Shown here in pieces: positions 54,559 through 63,103 of a stretch of DNA of 64,000 nt (position 1 is the first letter of the stretch; every line of letters begins with the position of its first letter). Made by a program: the position numbers and the translations under genes. The stretch comes from Comamonadaceae bacterium 2FH. Its GTDB lineage: Bacteria > Pseudomonadota > Gammaproteobacteria > Burkholderiales > Burkholderiaceae_C. Below the pieces are notes generated by a model, which was not told the origin of the DNA, ran no database searches, and saw only the letters and a list, made by a program, of their open reading frames with translations. The stretch spans positions 1-64,000 of the forward strand of contig SCMQ01000027.1 in assembly GCA_005503335.1 (NCBI GenBank), in the 5' to 3' direction.

Positions 54559-55695
54559 TCAGGCCACCTGGGTGCAGTTGCGCCCGCCGCTCTTGGCCTG
54601 GTAGAGCGCCGCGTCGGCGCGCGCCAGCATGGCGGGCAGGGTGTCCGCTTCGCCTGTCCAGTCGGTCAGGCCTATGCTCACCGTCCAAGTCAGTGCGTCG
54701 TTCCGGCTGCTGGCCGCATGGATGCGCCGGGCGACCCGCTGGGCTGCGCCCCGGTCGGTGTCGGGCAGCAGAAGCATGAATTCCTCGCCGCCGTAGCGGC
54801 CCAGCCGGTCGCTGGGGCGCAGCTGCGCGGCCGTGCGCGTCGCAAAGTCGGCCAGAATCCTGTCGCCATGCTGGTGGCCATGCCTGTCGTTGACGGCCTT
54901 GAAGTTGTCCAGGTCCAGCATCAGCAGGGACAGCGGGCGGCCGTGCCGGCGGCTGCGCTCGATCTCCTCCTCGCCCGCCTGCATGACGGCGCGCCGCGTC
55001 AGGGCCCGCGTCAGCATGTCGTGGCGGCTCATCTGCTCGAGCTCCAGGTGCAGCTTGTCGCTGGCCACGAGCACGCAGGCTATGGTGATCAGGGGCACGG
55101 ACACGGCGGCCGCGCCGACGAAGAACAGCTGCAGCGGCGAGGGGGCGAACAGGCTGCCGCTGGCGAAACCCAGCTGCACGCCCGCGAAGCGCAGGGCCCA
55201 GAGCAGCAGCTGCACGCCCAGCACCAGCAGGGTCAGCCAGACCGCGAAGCCGCGCCTCGGCTGGCGCAGCAGCAGGTGCAGGTGAGCCAGGATCACGGCG
55301 CTTATGGCCAGGGCCATGGTGCCCACGCGCGCGCCGAAGCTGGGCGCGACATGGGTGAACCAGCTCAGCGCCCCCATGACGGCCAGCACCAGGGCCGCCC
55401 AGACCGGCCAGGGCGCCAGCACCTCGACGCCGAAATGGCGCCGCGAGCCCAGGTAGAACAGCAGGGCCCCGGAAAGCAACAGGCCGTTGGCGGCGATGAC
55501 GGTTAGCAGCTCGGGCAGCGTGCCGCGTCCCGTGAACAGCGCGATGGCCACGCACCAGAGCAGCGGCGCGGCCGACCATTCGGCCAGGCCGGCGATGGAG
55601 CGCGGGTAGCTGCGCCACATGGCGAACAGCACCACCGACATCACCAAGCTCATGAAACCGGCCATCACGACCAGATAACGCGGGTCGAACGACAT
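54559..55695 (-). CDS. Membrane-bound GGDEF diguanylate cyclase
   Basis: The 378-residue protein has an N-terminal membrane region of about six to seven helices (1-210), then a GGDEF domain with an intact active site GGEEF at 302-306. An inhibitory I-site RPSD (293-296) lies five residues before it, so product feedback is likely. It makes cyclic di-GMP from two GTP. The sensory region is not a recognised MASE type by eye. It is convergent with cobT. Confidence 0.9.
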   Translation of the reverse strand: MSFDPRYLVVMAGFMSLVMSVVLFAMWRSYPRSIAGLAEWSAAPLLWCVAIALFTGRGTLPELLTVIAANGLLLSGALLFYLGSRRHFGVEVLAPWPVWAALVLAVMGALSWFTHVAPSFGARVGTMALAISAVILAHLHLLLRQPRRGFAVWLTLLVLGVQLLLWALRFAGVQLGFASGSLFAPSPLQLFFVGAAAVSVPLITIACVLVASDKLHLELEQMSRHDMLTRALTRRAVMQAGEEEIERSRRHGRPLSLLMLDLDNFKAVNDRHGHQHGDRILADFATRTAAQLRPSDRLGRYGGEEFMLLLPDTDRGAAQRVARRIHAASSRNDALTWTVSIGLTDWTGEADTLPAMLARADAALYQAKSGGRNCTQVA

Positions 55696-55792
55696 CCTGC
55701 GTGCCCAACTCCATCCACAGACCACTTGCCGGGGGCGCCACGCGCAGCATCGCCCCGTCCCCCTGCCCAGGCCGTGGAGGCGCCGGACAATT

Positions 55793-55806
55793 GAAACTTT
55801 TGTTTC
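55793..55806. promoter_or_regulatory. Palindrome upstream of the cyclase gene
   Basis: GAAAC-TTTT-GTTTC is a perfect inverted repeat in the 152-bp space between nth and the diguanylate cyclase, about 100 bp before the cyclase start. It could be an operator; no regulator is assigned. Confidence 0.35.
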
Positions 55807-55847
55807 CTTGTGCCGCAGTATAGCCAGACGGCGCGGACCGCCGCCGC

Positions 55848-56486
55848 TCAGGGAGCCAGCGTCTTGGGCTGGTAGTCGCACCAGGGCGCGACGCGGCATT
55901 CCCAGCAGCGCGGCTTGCGCGCCTGGCAGACATAGCGGCCGAGCAGGATCAGCCAGTGGTGCGAGTCCACCAGGTAGGCCGGCGGCACACGCTTCATCAG
56001 CTGCATCTCGACCTCGTAAGGGTTTTTGCCCGGCGCCAGGCCGGTGCGGTTGCCGACGCGGAAGATATGCGTGTCCACCGCCATGGTGGGCTGGCCGAAG
56101 GCCACGTTGAGCACCACGTTGGCGGTCTTGCGGCCCACGCCGGGCAGCGCCTCCAGGGCCTCGCGCGTGCGCGGCACCTCGCCGCCATGCCGCTCGACCA
56201 GGATGCGGCAGGTCTCCATCAGATGCCTGGCCTTGCTGCGGTACAGACCTATGGTCTTGATGTAGCTCTCCAGGCCTTCTAGCCCTAAGTCCAGGATCTG
56301 CTGCGGCGTATGGGCCACGGGAAACAGCTTGCGCGTGGCCTTGTTCACCCCCACGTCGGTGGCCTGGGCCGACAGCAGCACGGCCGTGAGCAGCTCGAAC
56401 ACGCTCGTATACTCCAGCTCGGTATTGGGCTGGGGATTGGCCGCCTTGAGCGCGGCGAAAAACGGCTCGATGTGTTCCTTCTTCAT
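55848..56486 (-). CDS. nth: Endonuclease III
   Basis: The 212-residue DNA glycosylase/AP lyase has the helix-hairpin-helix with catalytic Lys120 in GVGRKTANV, Asp138 in VDTH, and the 4Fe-4S ligands Cys187, 194, 197 and 203 (C-x6-C-x2-C-x5-C). It removes oxidised pyrimidines. GGGAG lies about nine bases upstream of the start. The gene is divergent from the next one with only 14 bp between start codons. Confidence 0.96.
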   Translation of the reverse strand: MKKEHIEPFFAALKAANPQPNTELEYTSVFELLTAVLLSAQATDVGVNKATRKLFPVAHTPQQILDLGLEGLESYIKTIGLYRSKARHLMETCRILVERHGGEVPRTREALEALPGVGRKTANVVLNVAFGQPTMAVDTHIFRVGNRTGLAPGKNPYEVEMQLMKRVPPAYLVDSHHWLILLGRYVCQARKPRCWECRVAPWCDYQPKTLAP

Positions 56487-56500
56487 CCGCGAATTCTCCC

Positions 56501-57697
56501 ATGCCCCTGTCTTTCGCCGATCGCCTCAACAACGTCGAAACCTCGGCCATCCGCGAACTCTTCAAGCTGCTGGGCAAGCCCGGCATCATCAGCTTCGCCG
56601 GCGGCTTCCCAGACAGCGCCATGTTCGATGTGGACGGCATACGCGCCGCCGCCAACCAGGCCCTGGCCGAAGAGCCGGGCGGGGCGCTGCAGTACGGCGC
56701 CACCGAAGGCTACAACCCGCTGCGCGAACAGCTGGCCGCCTTCATGGCGGGCAAGGGCGTGCCGGGCCTGGCGCCCGAGGGCCTGATCGTCACCACCGGC
56801 AGCCAGCAGGCGCTGGACCTGATAGGCAAGACGCTGATCTCGCCCGGCGACAAGGTGATCGTCGAGGCGCCGACCTTCCTGGCCACTATCCAGTGCTTCC
56901 GCCTCTACGGCGCGCAGCTGATCGGCGCGCCGGTGGACGGCGAGGGCGTGCAGCCCGATGCGCTCGAGGCGCTGATTGCCGAGCACAAGCCCAAATTCGT
57001 CTACCTCATCCCCACCTTCGGCAACCCCACCGGCGCCCTGCTGAGCGCCGAGCGCCGCAGGCGCGTGCTCGAGGCGGCGGTGAAGCACCAGACCCTGATC
57101 GTCGAGGACGACCCTTACGGCGACCTCTACTTCGGCGCCGCGCCGCCGCCCTCGCTGCTGGCGCTCAGCCACCAGGTGCCCGGCAGCCGCGAGCTGCTGG
57201 TGCACTGCGGGTCGCTCTCCAAGGTGCTGAGCCCCGGCCTGCGCGTGGGCTGGATGATCGGCCCGGCCGAGCTGCTGGCCAAGGCCACCATGTGCAAGCA
57301 GTTCAGCGACGCCCACACCAGCACCTTCGCCCAGGCCACGGCCGCGCAATACCTCAAGGCCGGCCGCATGCCCGCCACCCTCGCCCATGTGCGCCAGGTT
57401 TACGCCGAGCGCGCCCAGGCCATGGGCAACGCGCTGCGCCAGCAGCTCGGCGACGCCATAGCCTTCGTCCAGCCCCAGGGCGGCCTGTTCGTCTGGGCCC
57501 GCCTCACCGGTGCCGGTGGCAAGGTCAAGGACGGCAACGAGCTCGCGAGGCGCGCGATCGAGAAGGGCGTGGCCTTCGTGCCCGGCGCGCCGTTCTACTG
57601 CGCCAACCCCGATCCCGCTACCCTGCGCCTGAGCTTCGCCACGGCGGACGTGGCGAAGATCGAGGAGGGGATTGGAAGGTTGGCGCAGGCGGTGTGA
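56501..57697 (+). CDS. PLP-dependent class I/II aminotransferase
   Basis: The 398-residue fold-type I aminotransferase resembles 2-aminoadipate/multi-substrate transaminases. It has FAGGFPDS, TGSQQALDL, NPTGALLS and the PLP lysine Lys241 in GSLSK. No DNA-binding domain is fused, unlike MocR proteins. No ribosome binding site is evident before the ATG. The substrate is not known. Confidence 0.88.
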   Translation: MPLSFADRLNNVETSAIRELFKLLGKPGIISFAGGFPDSAMFDVDGIRAAANQALAEEPGGALQYGATEGYNPLREQLAAFMAGKGVPGLAPEGLIVTTGSQQALDLIGKTLISPGDKVIVEAPTFLATIQCFRLYGAQLIGAPVDGEGVQPDALEALIAEHKPKFVYLIPTFGNPTGALLSAERRRRVLEAAVKHQTLIVEDDPYGDLYFGAAPPPSLLALSHQVPGSRELLVHCGSLSKVLSPGLRVGWMIGPAELLAKATMCKQFSDAHTSTFAQATAAQYLKAGRMPATLAHVRQVYAERAQAMGNALRQQLGDAIAFVQPQGGLFVWARLTGAGGKVKDGNELARRAIEKGVAFVPGAPFYCANPDPATLRLSFATADVAKIEEGIGRLAQAV

Positions 57698-58029
57698 GCG
57701 TCGGTGGGTTCGCGCAGGGGCCGGTCAGGCTTCGGCCGCTTAGGCTGGATGTCCAAGATGGAGGACATGTGGGCGGCGGGTCGGTTGAGCGTTTGACGGG
57801 TTCGAACGGGCTGCGGACTTTCGAGACGTGACTGCAGGTCTCGCCATACGACCCGGCGCTGCCGTTTGCTGTCAAGAAGACCGGCTGTTCGTCTATGCAC
57901 GGGAACGGCCACTTGCCGTCGCACAACTATTCCGAGGATGACTTCGCGAACGGCGGGTTTCAAGGTACAGCAGACGTAGCCACTTGACCGACCGTGGTGG
58001 CGCAACCTCCGAAGCGGTCATTCAGCGCC
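57698..58029. other. Non-coding or decayed stretch
   Basis: I see no convincing gene in these 332 bases. Short open frames here do not resemble known proteins. It marks the left edge of the accessory zone. Confidence 0.4.
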
Positions 58030-58170
58030 ATGCTTATGACCAAGACCGCCGAAGAGCGCGACGCCTACTTCGGTGAGCCCTACGCCCGGATCACGGCTGA
58101 CATCGGGCCGTTGATCACGACTGCGGGGCTTGAACTGCACGCGCTTGCGTGGGCGATCTCACAGCGGTGA
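58030..58170 (+). CDS. Small hypothetical protein
   Basis: A 46-residue frame starts MLMTKTAEERDAYFGEPYAR and ends LAWAISQR. It has no recognised domain and no strong ribosome binding site. The composition looks protein-like, so it may be a remnant or a real small gene. Confidence 0.3.
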   Translation: MLMTKTAEERDAYFGEPYARITADIGPLITTAGLELHALAWAISQR

Positions 58171-58193
58171 ACAAACGCCCTTTTTGGGGAGCC

Positions 58194-58595
58194 TCAGGTT
58201 GCCTCGAGGCTGGCGTCGATCGCGATCCTGGTGGCCACTGGAGTCACGATCTTCATCTGCCCGTGGCCCGGATTTGCCACGGTTTCAACCTTCACAAGCC
58301 CGAGCTTTTGCAGCTTGGCCACGTCCCTCGAAACCGCGCTCTGGTCGCGGTGGGAGGCCGTGGCCAGATCTCCGATGGAGCGACGGCGCTTGATCGCCAG
58401 ACGCAGCAGTTCGAATCGCTTGGGCGTCAGCTCCGTCACAAACTCCTCGAACTCAATGCTCGTGAACGAGCGAGCGTGGGGCAGGACGTCGGCCTTCGCA
58501 TCCAGCGCGCGAGCGACCTCCTTGCTCCTGCGCTTGTGCTCGCTCAGGGTCTTGTCCTTCGCGAAGTCTTCCAGGGAAATTTTGCGGGTCGTCAC
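58194..58595 (-). CDS. TumA-like HTH antitoxin
   Basis: The 133-residue protein has a winged helix-turn-helix in its C-terminal half (about 70-115: SIGDLATASHRDQSAVSRDV). The GTG start overlaps the stop of the toxin-like gene as GTGA. It shares the pattern F-x-E-L-T-P-x-R and the wing layout with the antitoxin-like gene at 62.4 kb. Pairing with a DUF6516/TumE-type gene identifies it as the antitoxin, which in this family also represses the operon. Identification rests on motif pattern and gene order. Confidence 0.72.
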   Translation of the reverse strand: MTTRKISLEDFAKDKTLSEHKRRSKEVARALDAKADVLPHARSFTSIEFEEFVTELTPKRFELLRLAIKRRRSIGDLATASHRDQSAVSRDVAKLQKLGLVKVETVANPGHGQMKIVTPVATRIAIDASLEAT

Positions 58596-58936
58596 TTGTA
58601 GCTCCCATTCACGAATTCCATCGCGATCTCTTTCCACTCCACGTCGAAGCGATCGTACAACGCCTCATAGCCCGGAAAAGACTCGCGCGTCATCTCGCCC
58701 ATGAAGTGCTTGTGCGAGAAGCCATGGGCGTTGTCGTACCCCAGCACGCGGCCATTGTCTCCGCTGAAGATCAGCGGGTTGATGTAGGCCAGCGCGTACT
58801 GAATGACCTTCTTTGAAGGCAACTCCCGAACCACCCGCTCCTTCAGCACACCGCCGCCGAATCTACGCGGAATCTGCACATCCGGCGGCGCGTAGATCTC
58901 CTGCCTTTTCGGGATCGTCTTTTTCTTAGCAGCCAT
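58592..58936 (-). CDS. TumE/DUF6516-type toxin
   Basis: The 114-residue protein carries the family centre GYDNAHGFSHKHFMGE (about 67-82) inside a small alpha/beta domain. It begins with a basic segment MAAKKKTIPKRQ. The toxin-first order with a coupled HTH antitoxin is typical of TumE/TumA. TumE-type toxins are proposed to block growth; the target is not established from sequence. Confidence 0.7.
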   Translation of the reverse strand: MAAKKKTIPKRQEIYAPPDVQIPRRFGGGVLKERVVRELPSKKVIQYALAYINPLIFSGDNGRVLGYDNAHGFSHKHFMGEMTRESFPGYEALYDRFDVEWKEIAMEFVNGSYK

Positions 58937-59625
58937 GATCTATCAAATCCACCCTGTTGTCAATCGAACGGTCATTCTCGACGAGGCGAGGCCCTGGCTC
59001 AACTGTGTGTCCTTGCGAACGGCAGGACCGGGTCGCGCGCGCCAGATCCGCACCTGGAAAGCTGATGTTCGACTTTGAGCCCATCCCGGCCGACGCGAGG
59101 CCCTCGCAAACGACCGCTTCTATGGGGACTCTTTTGTCAAGCCGTTTTTGATGACGGCATCGATGGGGGTGGGTTCACGGTCCCCTGATAAGCGCACGCA
59201 GTGGGCATGAGGCACGCGGTGGCGGGGGGCTGGTCAAGGCTGGCCGAAGGCCACCCCAAGGTCTTGGCCTTGACGAGGCGATCGACACCGCCGATGCTGC
59301 CGCAGAGCTTGCTGGACGGGTGTTTTCGGCCAGCAAGCCTGACGACAGAAGACGACTCGCTCTTGTGATGCATCCTGATCCGAGGTCGGGGTGTGACGAG
59401 CGTTCGAGCCAGTGCTCGGACGAACTTCTATCCGTGCCGGGTGTGCTCACCCGGCACCCAATGCAGCATGCGCACAAAGTGCGCTGGCAAACCCCTGTTA
59501 TCGGCGCGCCCCATCTGTTAAGACGGTCACGGTGCTGTGACCCGCGGTCGTTGCGGGCACGTCGACCTTTGATCATGATGATGCGTTCCATGTCAAGCCG
59601 AGTGTTGGATCCCGGCTGTCTGGCC
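58937..59625. other. Long non-coding flank downstream of the IS110 transposase
   Basis: These 689 bases hold no supported gene. TGTCAAGCCG occurs at 59135-59144 and again at 59591-59600, possibly marking element structure. Stable hairpins lie near 59403-59457. IS110-family elements carry long non-coding ends, some of which encode a guide (bridge) RNA, so part of this stretch probably belongs to the element. Confidence 0.5.
59434..59457. repeat. Perfect hairpin in the IS110 flank
   Basis: GTGCCGGGT, the loop GTGCTC and ACCCGGCAC form a perfect 9-bp stem. A second short stem, CGAGC-CAGT-GCTCG, lies just before it. Together they suggest structured RNA. Confidence 0.5.
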
Positions 59626-60753
59626 TCAGGCGGTGGCCGGCTTGAGCGTGGCGCCGGCCGGGATCTCGCCGTGCTCGAGGTAGCGCCACAGCGCGATAGC
59701 CAGCCTTCGCGCCAATGCGACGATGCCTACGCGGCGCATGCGCTTACCCCCTGACGCGAAGCGCCGGTTGAACCACTGCGTCAAGGCGCTGTCGGGCTGC
59801 AGGCGCAGCCAGCTCCACGACAGCTCCACCAGTAAGGATCGCGCTCGCTTGTTGCCGGCCTTGCTGATGCCCTGCTCGATCTGGCTGTCGCCGCTGGCGT
59901 AGGGCGTGGGTGCCAGCCCCAGGCAGCCGGCGAGCTCGCGCCGGTTCGCAAAGCGCCGCCAGCCAAACAGCTCCTTGACCAGCACCCAGGCACCCTTCGG
60001 TCCGATCGCGCGCAACTGGGTCAGCTGCACCACCAGCAGCTGCTTGCCATCGGCCATCTCCTGGCGCCGCGCGGCCTCCAGCGCCCTGATCTGCTGCTTG
60101 ACCAGCGCGAGGCGCGCGCTCTCGCGCTCGATCTCGGCGCGCAACGCAGGCGGTACCTGCTCGCCATGGCGCCCCCACCAGCGCGCCCAGTCGCGCCCGC
60201 CGATGATGATGCGCGGACGCAGGTTGTGCAGCACCAGCAGCGAGCCGATGCGGTTGGTGTGTGCGGTGCGCTCCTTCGCCAGCCGCGCCAGCTCGCGGTG
60301 CGTGCGCCGCGCGTCTTCGTCTTCGGGAGTCGGCTCATGCAGCACCGACCACACGCGTTCGCCCGCGCGGTGACGCAGCAGCATCGCCAGCAGCTTGTCG
60401 CCATCGAGCCGGTCGGTCTTCGCGCGCCTGGCGTGCCGGTTTACCTCGATGCTGGCGGAGTCGACCACGATGTTGTCGATGCCCTGCTCGGTCAGCCAGC
60501 GGTGCAGCCACCAGCCGTCGCGCCCGGCTTCGTAGCAGGAATGCACCTTGGCCTGCGGCTCGAGCTTGCAGCGCTCCTTGGCTTTGCAGATGCACGCTGC
60601 AACCGCGACTGTGTCACCGGCGTCAACGGTGTATCGGCTTGGGCCGCGGCGGCCATCGCTCAACGTCAACTGCCACTTCTTGTCACCAAGCTCGAAGCTC
60701 ATGTACAGGTCGGCATGGATCGCCGTCTCCTGGCCTTGTAGGACGGTAGACAT
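59626..60753 (-). mobile_element. IS110-family transposase
   Basis: The 375-residue DEDD transposase appears intact. The N-terminal RuvC-like domain includes SCYEAGRDGWW and KTDRLDGDKLLAMLL. The C-terminal Transposase_20 domain includes LRAIGPKGAWVLVKELFGW and GISKAGNKRARSLL. AAAGGAG lies 7 bases upstream of the ATG. These enzymes excise and insert through a circular form and in several cases use a bridge RNA encoded in the element end. Element boundaries are not resolved. Confidence 0.92.
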
Positions 60754-61064
60754 TTCAGTTCTCCTTTAACGAAGTTTGAAATCTACTTTTCTAGCTCAAC
60801 CCGTCTCGATTGAGTGGTCCCACATAGCATCTGCTTACGAACATCGATTCCGCACAGCGTTGGCCGATCGGCAGCTTGCTGGGTGCTCCTGTCGGTCGGC
60901 CAGAATGCCGCGACAGGCGCCTTTGGGCACGCCTCGCCCATTAACGGTCCGGTCTTCACCGCAACGGCCGCTTCACTCTTCAATCCGGCAGTCCCCGCAT
61001 TCGCACCGTGTGCTAGCAGCAGGCACCGCACAGATGGGTATTCGGAGTTTCTCAGGCGCAGCAT
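60754..61064. other. Non-coding flank upstream of the IS110 transposase
   Basis: These 311 bases between the transposase start and brnA hold no supported gene. They contain the transposase ribosome binding site and are a second place where a bridge RNA could be encoded, depending on the IS110 subgroup. Confidence 0.45.
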
Positions 61065-61346
61065 TCAGAGACTGCCACCCCTCAGCGCCAGCGCATCGCG
61101 CAGCAAGCTGTTGACCCTCGTTTGCCAGCCCGGACCGCTGCTTTTGAGTGCGTCCATGACCTCGGCATCCACGCGCATGGTCAGTGCGACCTTGGGGCGG
61201 GCGAGCCGGGGGCGGCCGCGCATGGGCTGCATCCGGGCCAGTTGCTGATCGGTGAGCGGCGGATTGTCCGGGTCGCTCAGGGCCGCTGCCGTGATGGCGG
61301 CATCTTCTTCCGGGGTGGGCGGAATGAGCTTAGGGCGCTTGTTCAT
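61065..61346 (-). CDS. brnA: BrnA family antitoxin
   Basis: The 93-residue protein has an acidic N-terminal half and a C-terminal ribbon-helix-helix (VALTMRVDAEVMDALKSSG). BrnA binds BrnT and represses the operon. It overlaps brnT by 17 bases. Confidence 0.85.
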   Translation of the reverse strand: MNKRPKLIPPTPEEDAAITAAALSDPDNPPLTDQQLARMQPMRGRPRLARPKVALTMRVDAEVMDALKSSGPGWQTRVNSLLRDALALRGGSL

Positions 61347-61599
61347 AACGGCGATACTCCCGTAAGTTGGCCTTGCGCAGGCTGATCACGCGGCGGCCCT
61401 CGGGCCGGTCCGTGAACACCACGACCCACAGCCGATCGTCCATGGGTGCCAAGGGCACCTGCCGCAGCTCACCGTAGTCCCGACGATCGTCTTGTGACAC
61501 CAGTGCGTTGTCCCAGTCCAGCTGCGCCGCCGCTGCGAGGGAGACGCCATGCTTGGCCAGGTTCACGGCGTCTTTCGCGGCGTCGAACGTGATGTTCAT
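61330..61599 (-). CDS. brnT: BrnT family ribonuclease toxin
   Basis: The 89-residue DUF497 protein has FDAAKDAVNLAKHGVSL at the start and a RRVISLRKANLREYRRYE ending, typical of BrnT, a RelE-like RNase. It is first in the operon, with BrnA after it. A TACAAT -10-like box at 61608-61613 would give a near-leaderless transcript. Confidence 0.87.
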   Translation of the reverse strand: MNITFDAAKDAVNLAKHGVSLAAAAQLDWDNALVSQDDRRDYGELRQVPLAPMDDRLWVVVFTDRPEGRRVISLRKANLREYRRYEQAP

Positions 61600-61781
61600 T
61601 CTTATTTATTGTATGTGCATTTAATTGCCTGTGCCAGCTCGGCCAGCACGAACTGCACAGGGGCCAGCAGGGTGCTGGCGAGGTGGAAGTCCATGGCCAT
61701 CGGGAGCATCAGCAGGCCGTGCCCAACCTCGGCACAGGCATTCTGGGAAAATCCTCCTCACCCGTTCCTGCAAAGCCCCAC

Positions 61782-62381
61782 ATGCCTCTGCCCGCACCCG
61801 CCCCCCGATCCCACCTGCACACCCGTGCCGTCGTCTTCCGCGGCTACCACCGCGAGGATGGCCTCTGGGACATCGAAGCCGAGATGTCCGACACCAAGAC
61901 CTATGCCGTGGAACGCGAGCGCGGCACCATGCCACCCGGCACGCCGATCCACGGCATGGCGATCCGCGTGACGGTGGACGACGCCATGACGATCCGCGAG
62001 ATCACCAGCGCCATGGACCACACGCCCTTCGGCGAATGCCAGCAGGGCAGGGACCCGATGCAGCAGATGGTGGGCGTCACCATGGGGCCGGGCTGGCGCC
62101 AGGCGATCGAGCGGGCGCTGGGCGGGATCAAGGGCTGCACCCACCTGCGCGAGCTGCTGTTCAACATGGCGACGGCGGCCTACCAGACCATTCCCTCCTA
62201 CCGCGAGCGCCTGCGCCGCCAGGCCGGGCTGCCGCAGACCGAAAGCGAGCAGCCGCCCTACCACCTGGGCAAGTGCATTTCCTGGGACTTCGACGGGCCG
62301 GTGGTGCAGCGCCACTACCCCAGGTTTGCGGGCTGGCAGCCGCTCAAGCGCCAGGGCAAGCCGGACGTCCACCGTGGCTGA
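61782..62381 (+). CDS. DUF2889 domain protein
   Basis: The 199-residue soluble protein matches the DUF2889 pattern: VFRGYHREDGLWDIEAEM near the start, GCTHLRELLFNMATAAYQT in the middle and a C-terminal CISWDFDGPVV. The function of the family is unknown. I start at the ATG at 61782; an in-frame upstream ATG at 61683 gives an unlikely N-terminus. Confidence 0.8.
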   Translation: MPLPAPAPRSHLHTRAVVFRGYHREDGLWDIEAEMSDTKTYAVERERGTMPPGTPIHGMAIRVTVDDAMTIREITSAMDHTPFGECQQGRDPMQQMVGVTMGPGWRQAIERALGGIKGCTHLRELLFNMATAAYQTIPSYRERLRRQAGLPQTESEQPPYHLGKCISWDFDGPVVQRHYPRFAGWQPLKRQGKPDVHRG

Positions 62382-62441
62382 GGAGTCGCCGGTCCCTCAG
62401 GCACCCGAGCTTTCATTCCGTCGCCAGGCGTAGCCGCGCCT

Positions 62442-62816
62442 TCACGCCGCCTTCTTGGTCAACGCCAGGTGAATTTCCACAGACTCAAACGGCACAAACA
62501 CGGTGTCATCGGGCGTGCGCTGCACCAGGCCGTGCTCTTCGAGCTTGGCCGTGTCGGTGTGCACATTGGAGTAGTTGCGCCCCACGGTCTTGGCCAGCGC
62601 GTAGACAGAGCAGGGGCCGCACTGGCGCAGTGCTTCCAGCAGGTCGATGCGCGCAGGCGTCAGCTCCGAGAACAGGGCGCGGGCGGACTCAAAGCTCAAA
62701 TGGTAGTCGGTGGTGTAAGGGGTGTTGCCTCGCGCGCTGGCCTCGGCGGCCTTGAGTTGCTTGCGTGCCACGCTGAACACCGAGCCGCACGGGGCGATTT
62801 CAATGACGGCTTTCAT
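62442..62816 (-). CDS. TumA-like HTH antitoxin, second locus
   Basis: The 124-residue protein has a winged helix-turn-helix (about 60-105: SVYALAKTVGRNYSNVHTD) and shares F-x-E-L-T-P-x-R-x2-L-L with the antitoxin at 58.2 kb. It lies 3 bases downstream of a TumE-type gene. The sequence is complete, although its partner toxin is frameshifted. Confidence 0.72.
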   Translation of the reverse strand: MKAVIEIAPCGSVFSVARKQLKAAEASARGNTPYTTDYHLSFESARALFSELTPARIDLLEALRQCGPCSVYALAKTVGRNYSNVHTDTAKLEEHGLVQRTPDDTVFVPFESVEIHLALTKKAA

Positions 62817-62819
62817 GGC

Positions 62820-63100
62820 TTAGCTCCAGGTTTCCACATCGCGCTGGAAGTCGTCCAGCAACTGGGTTAACGATACGAAGCTGTAGGACTCTTCGGTGCC
62901 GTTCAGGTGCCGGTGGTCGCCCTTGCCGCGTTCGTTGTCATAGCGCACCCGGCAGTGGCCATCTGCTCCGAAGTACAGCCTGTACTTGTAGAAATGGGTG
63001 CAAGGGCGCAGCGGCTGCGGCAAACGCCAGATGACGATCTCTCCACCACCGAGCCGTCGTCCCGCACCTCCTTGGCCCTTGCAATTGGCTCTGCGCGCAT
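62820..63100 (-). pseudogene. TumE/DUF6516-type toxin with a frameshift
   Basis: The N-terminus MRAEPIARAKEVRDDGSVVE reads from 63100, while the rest, EIVIWRLPQP, FYKYRLYFG and RYDNERGKGDHRH, is in another frame ending at 62820. The break falls at a (GA)3 run on the minus strand (63038-63043); removing one GA joins the two parts into a normal product of about 92 residues. The toxin is therefore probably inactive, unless frameshifting or sequencing error restores it. Confidence 0.72.
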
Positions 63101-63103
63101 TTG

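Noticed and set aside
58951-58970. TTGACA-like -35 element before the first TumE-like gene
   Set aside because: It is only about 20 bases from the start codon, so the matching -10 and start site would fall inside the coding sequence.
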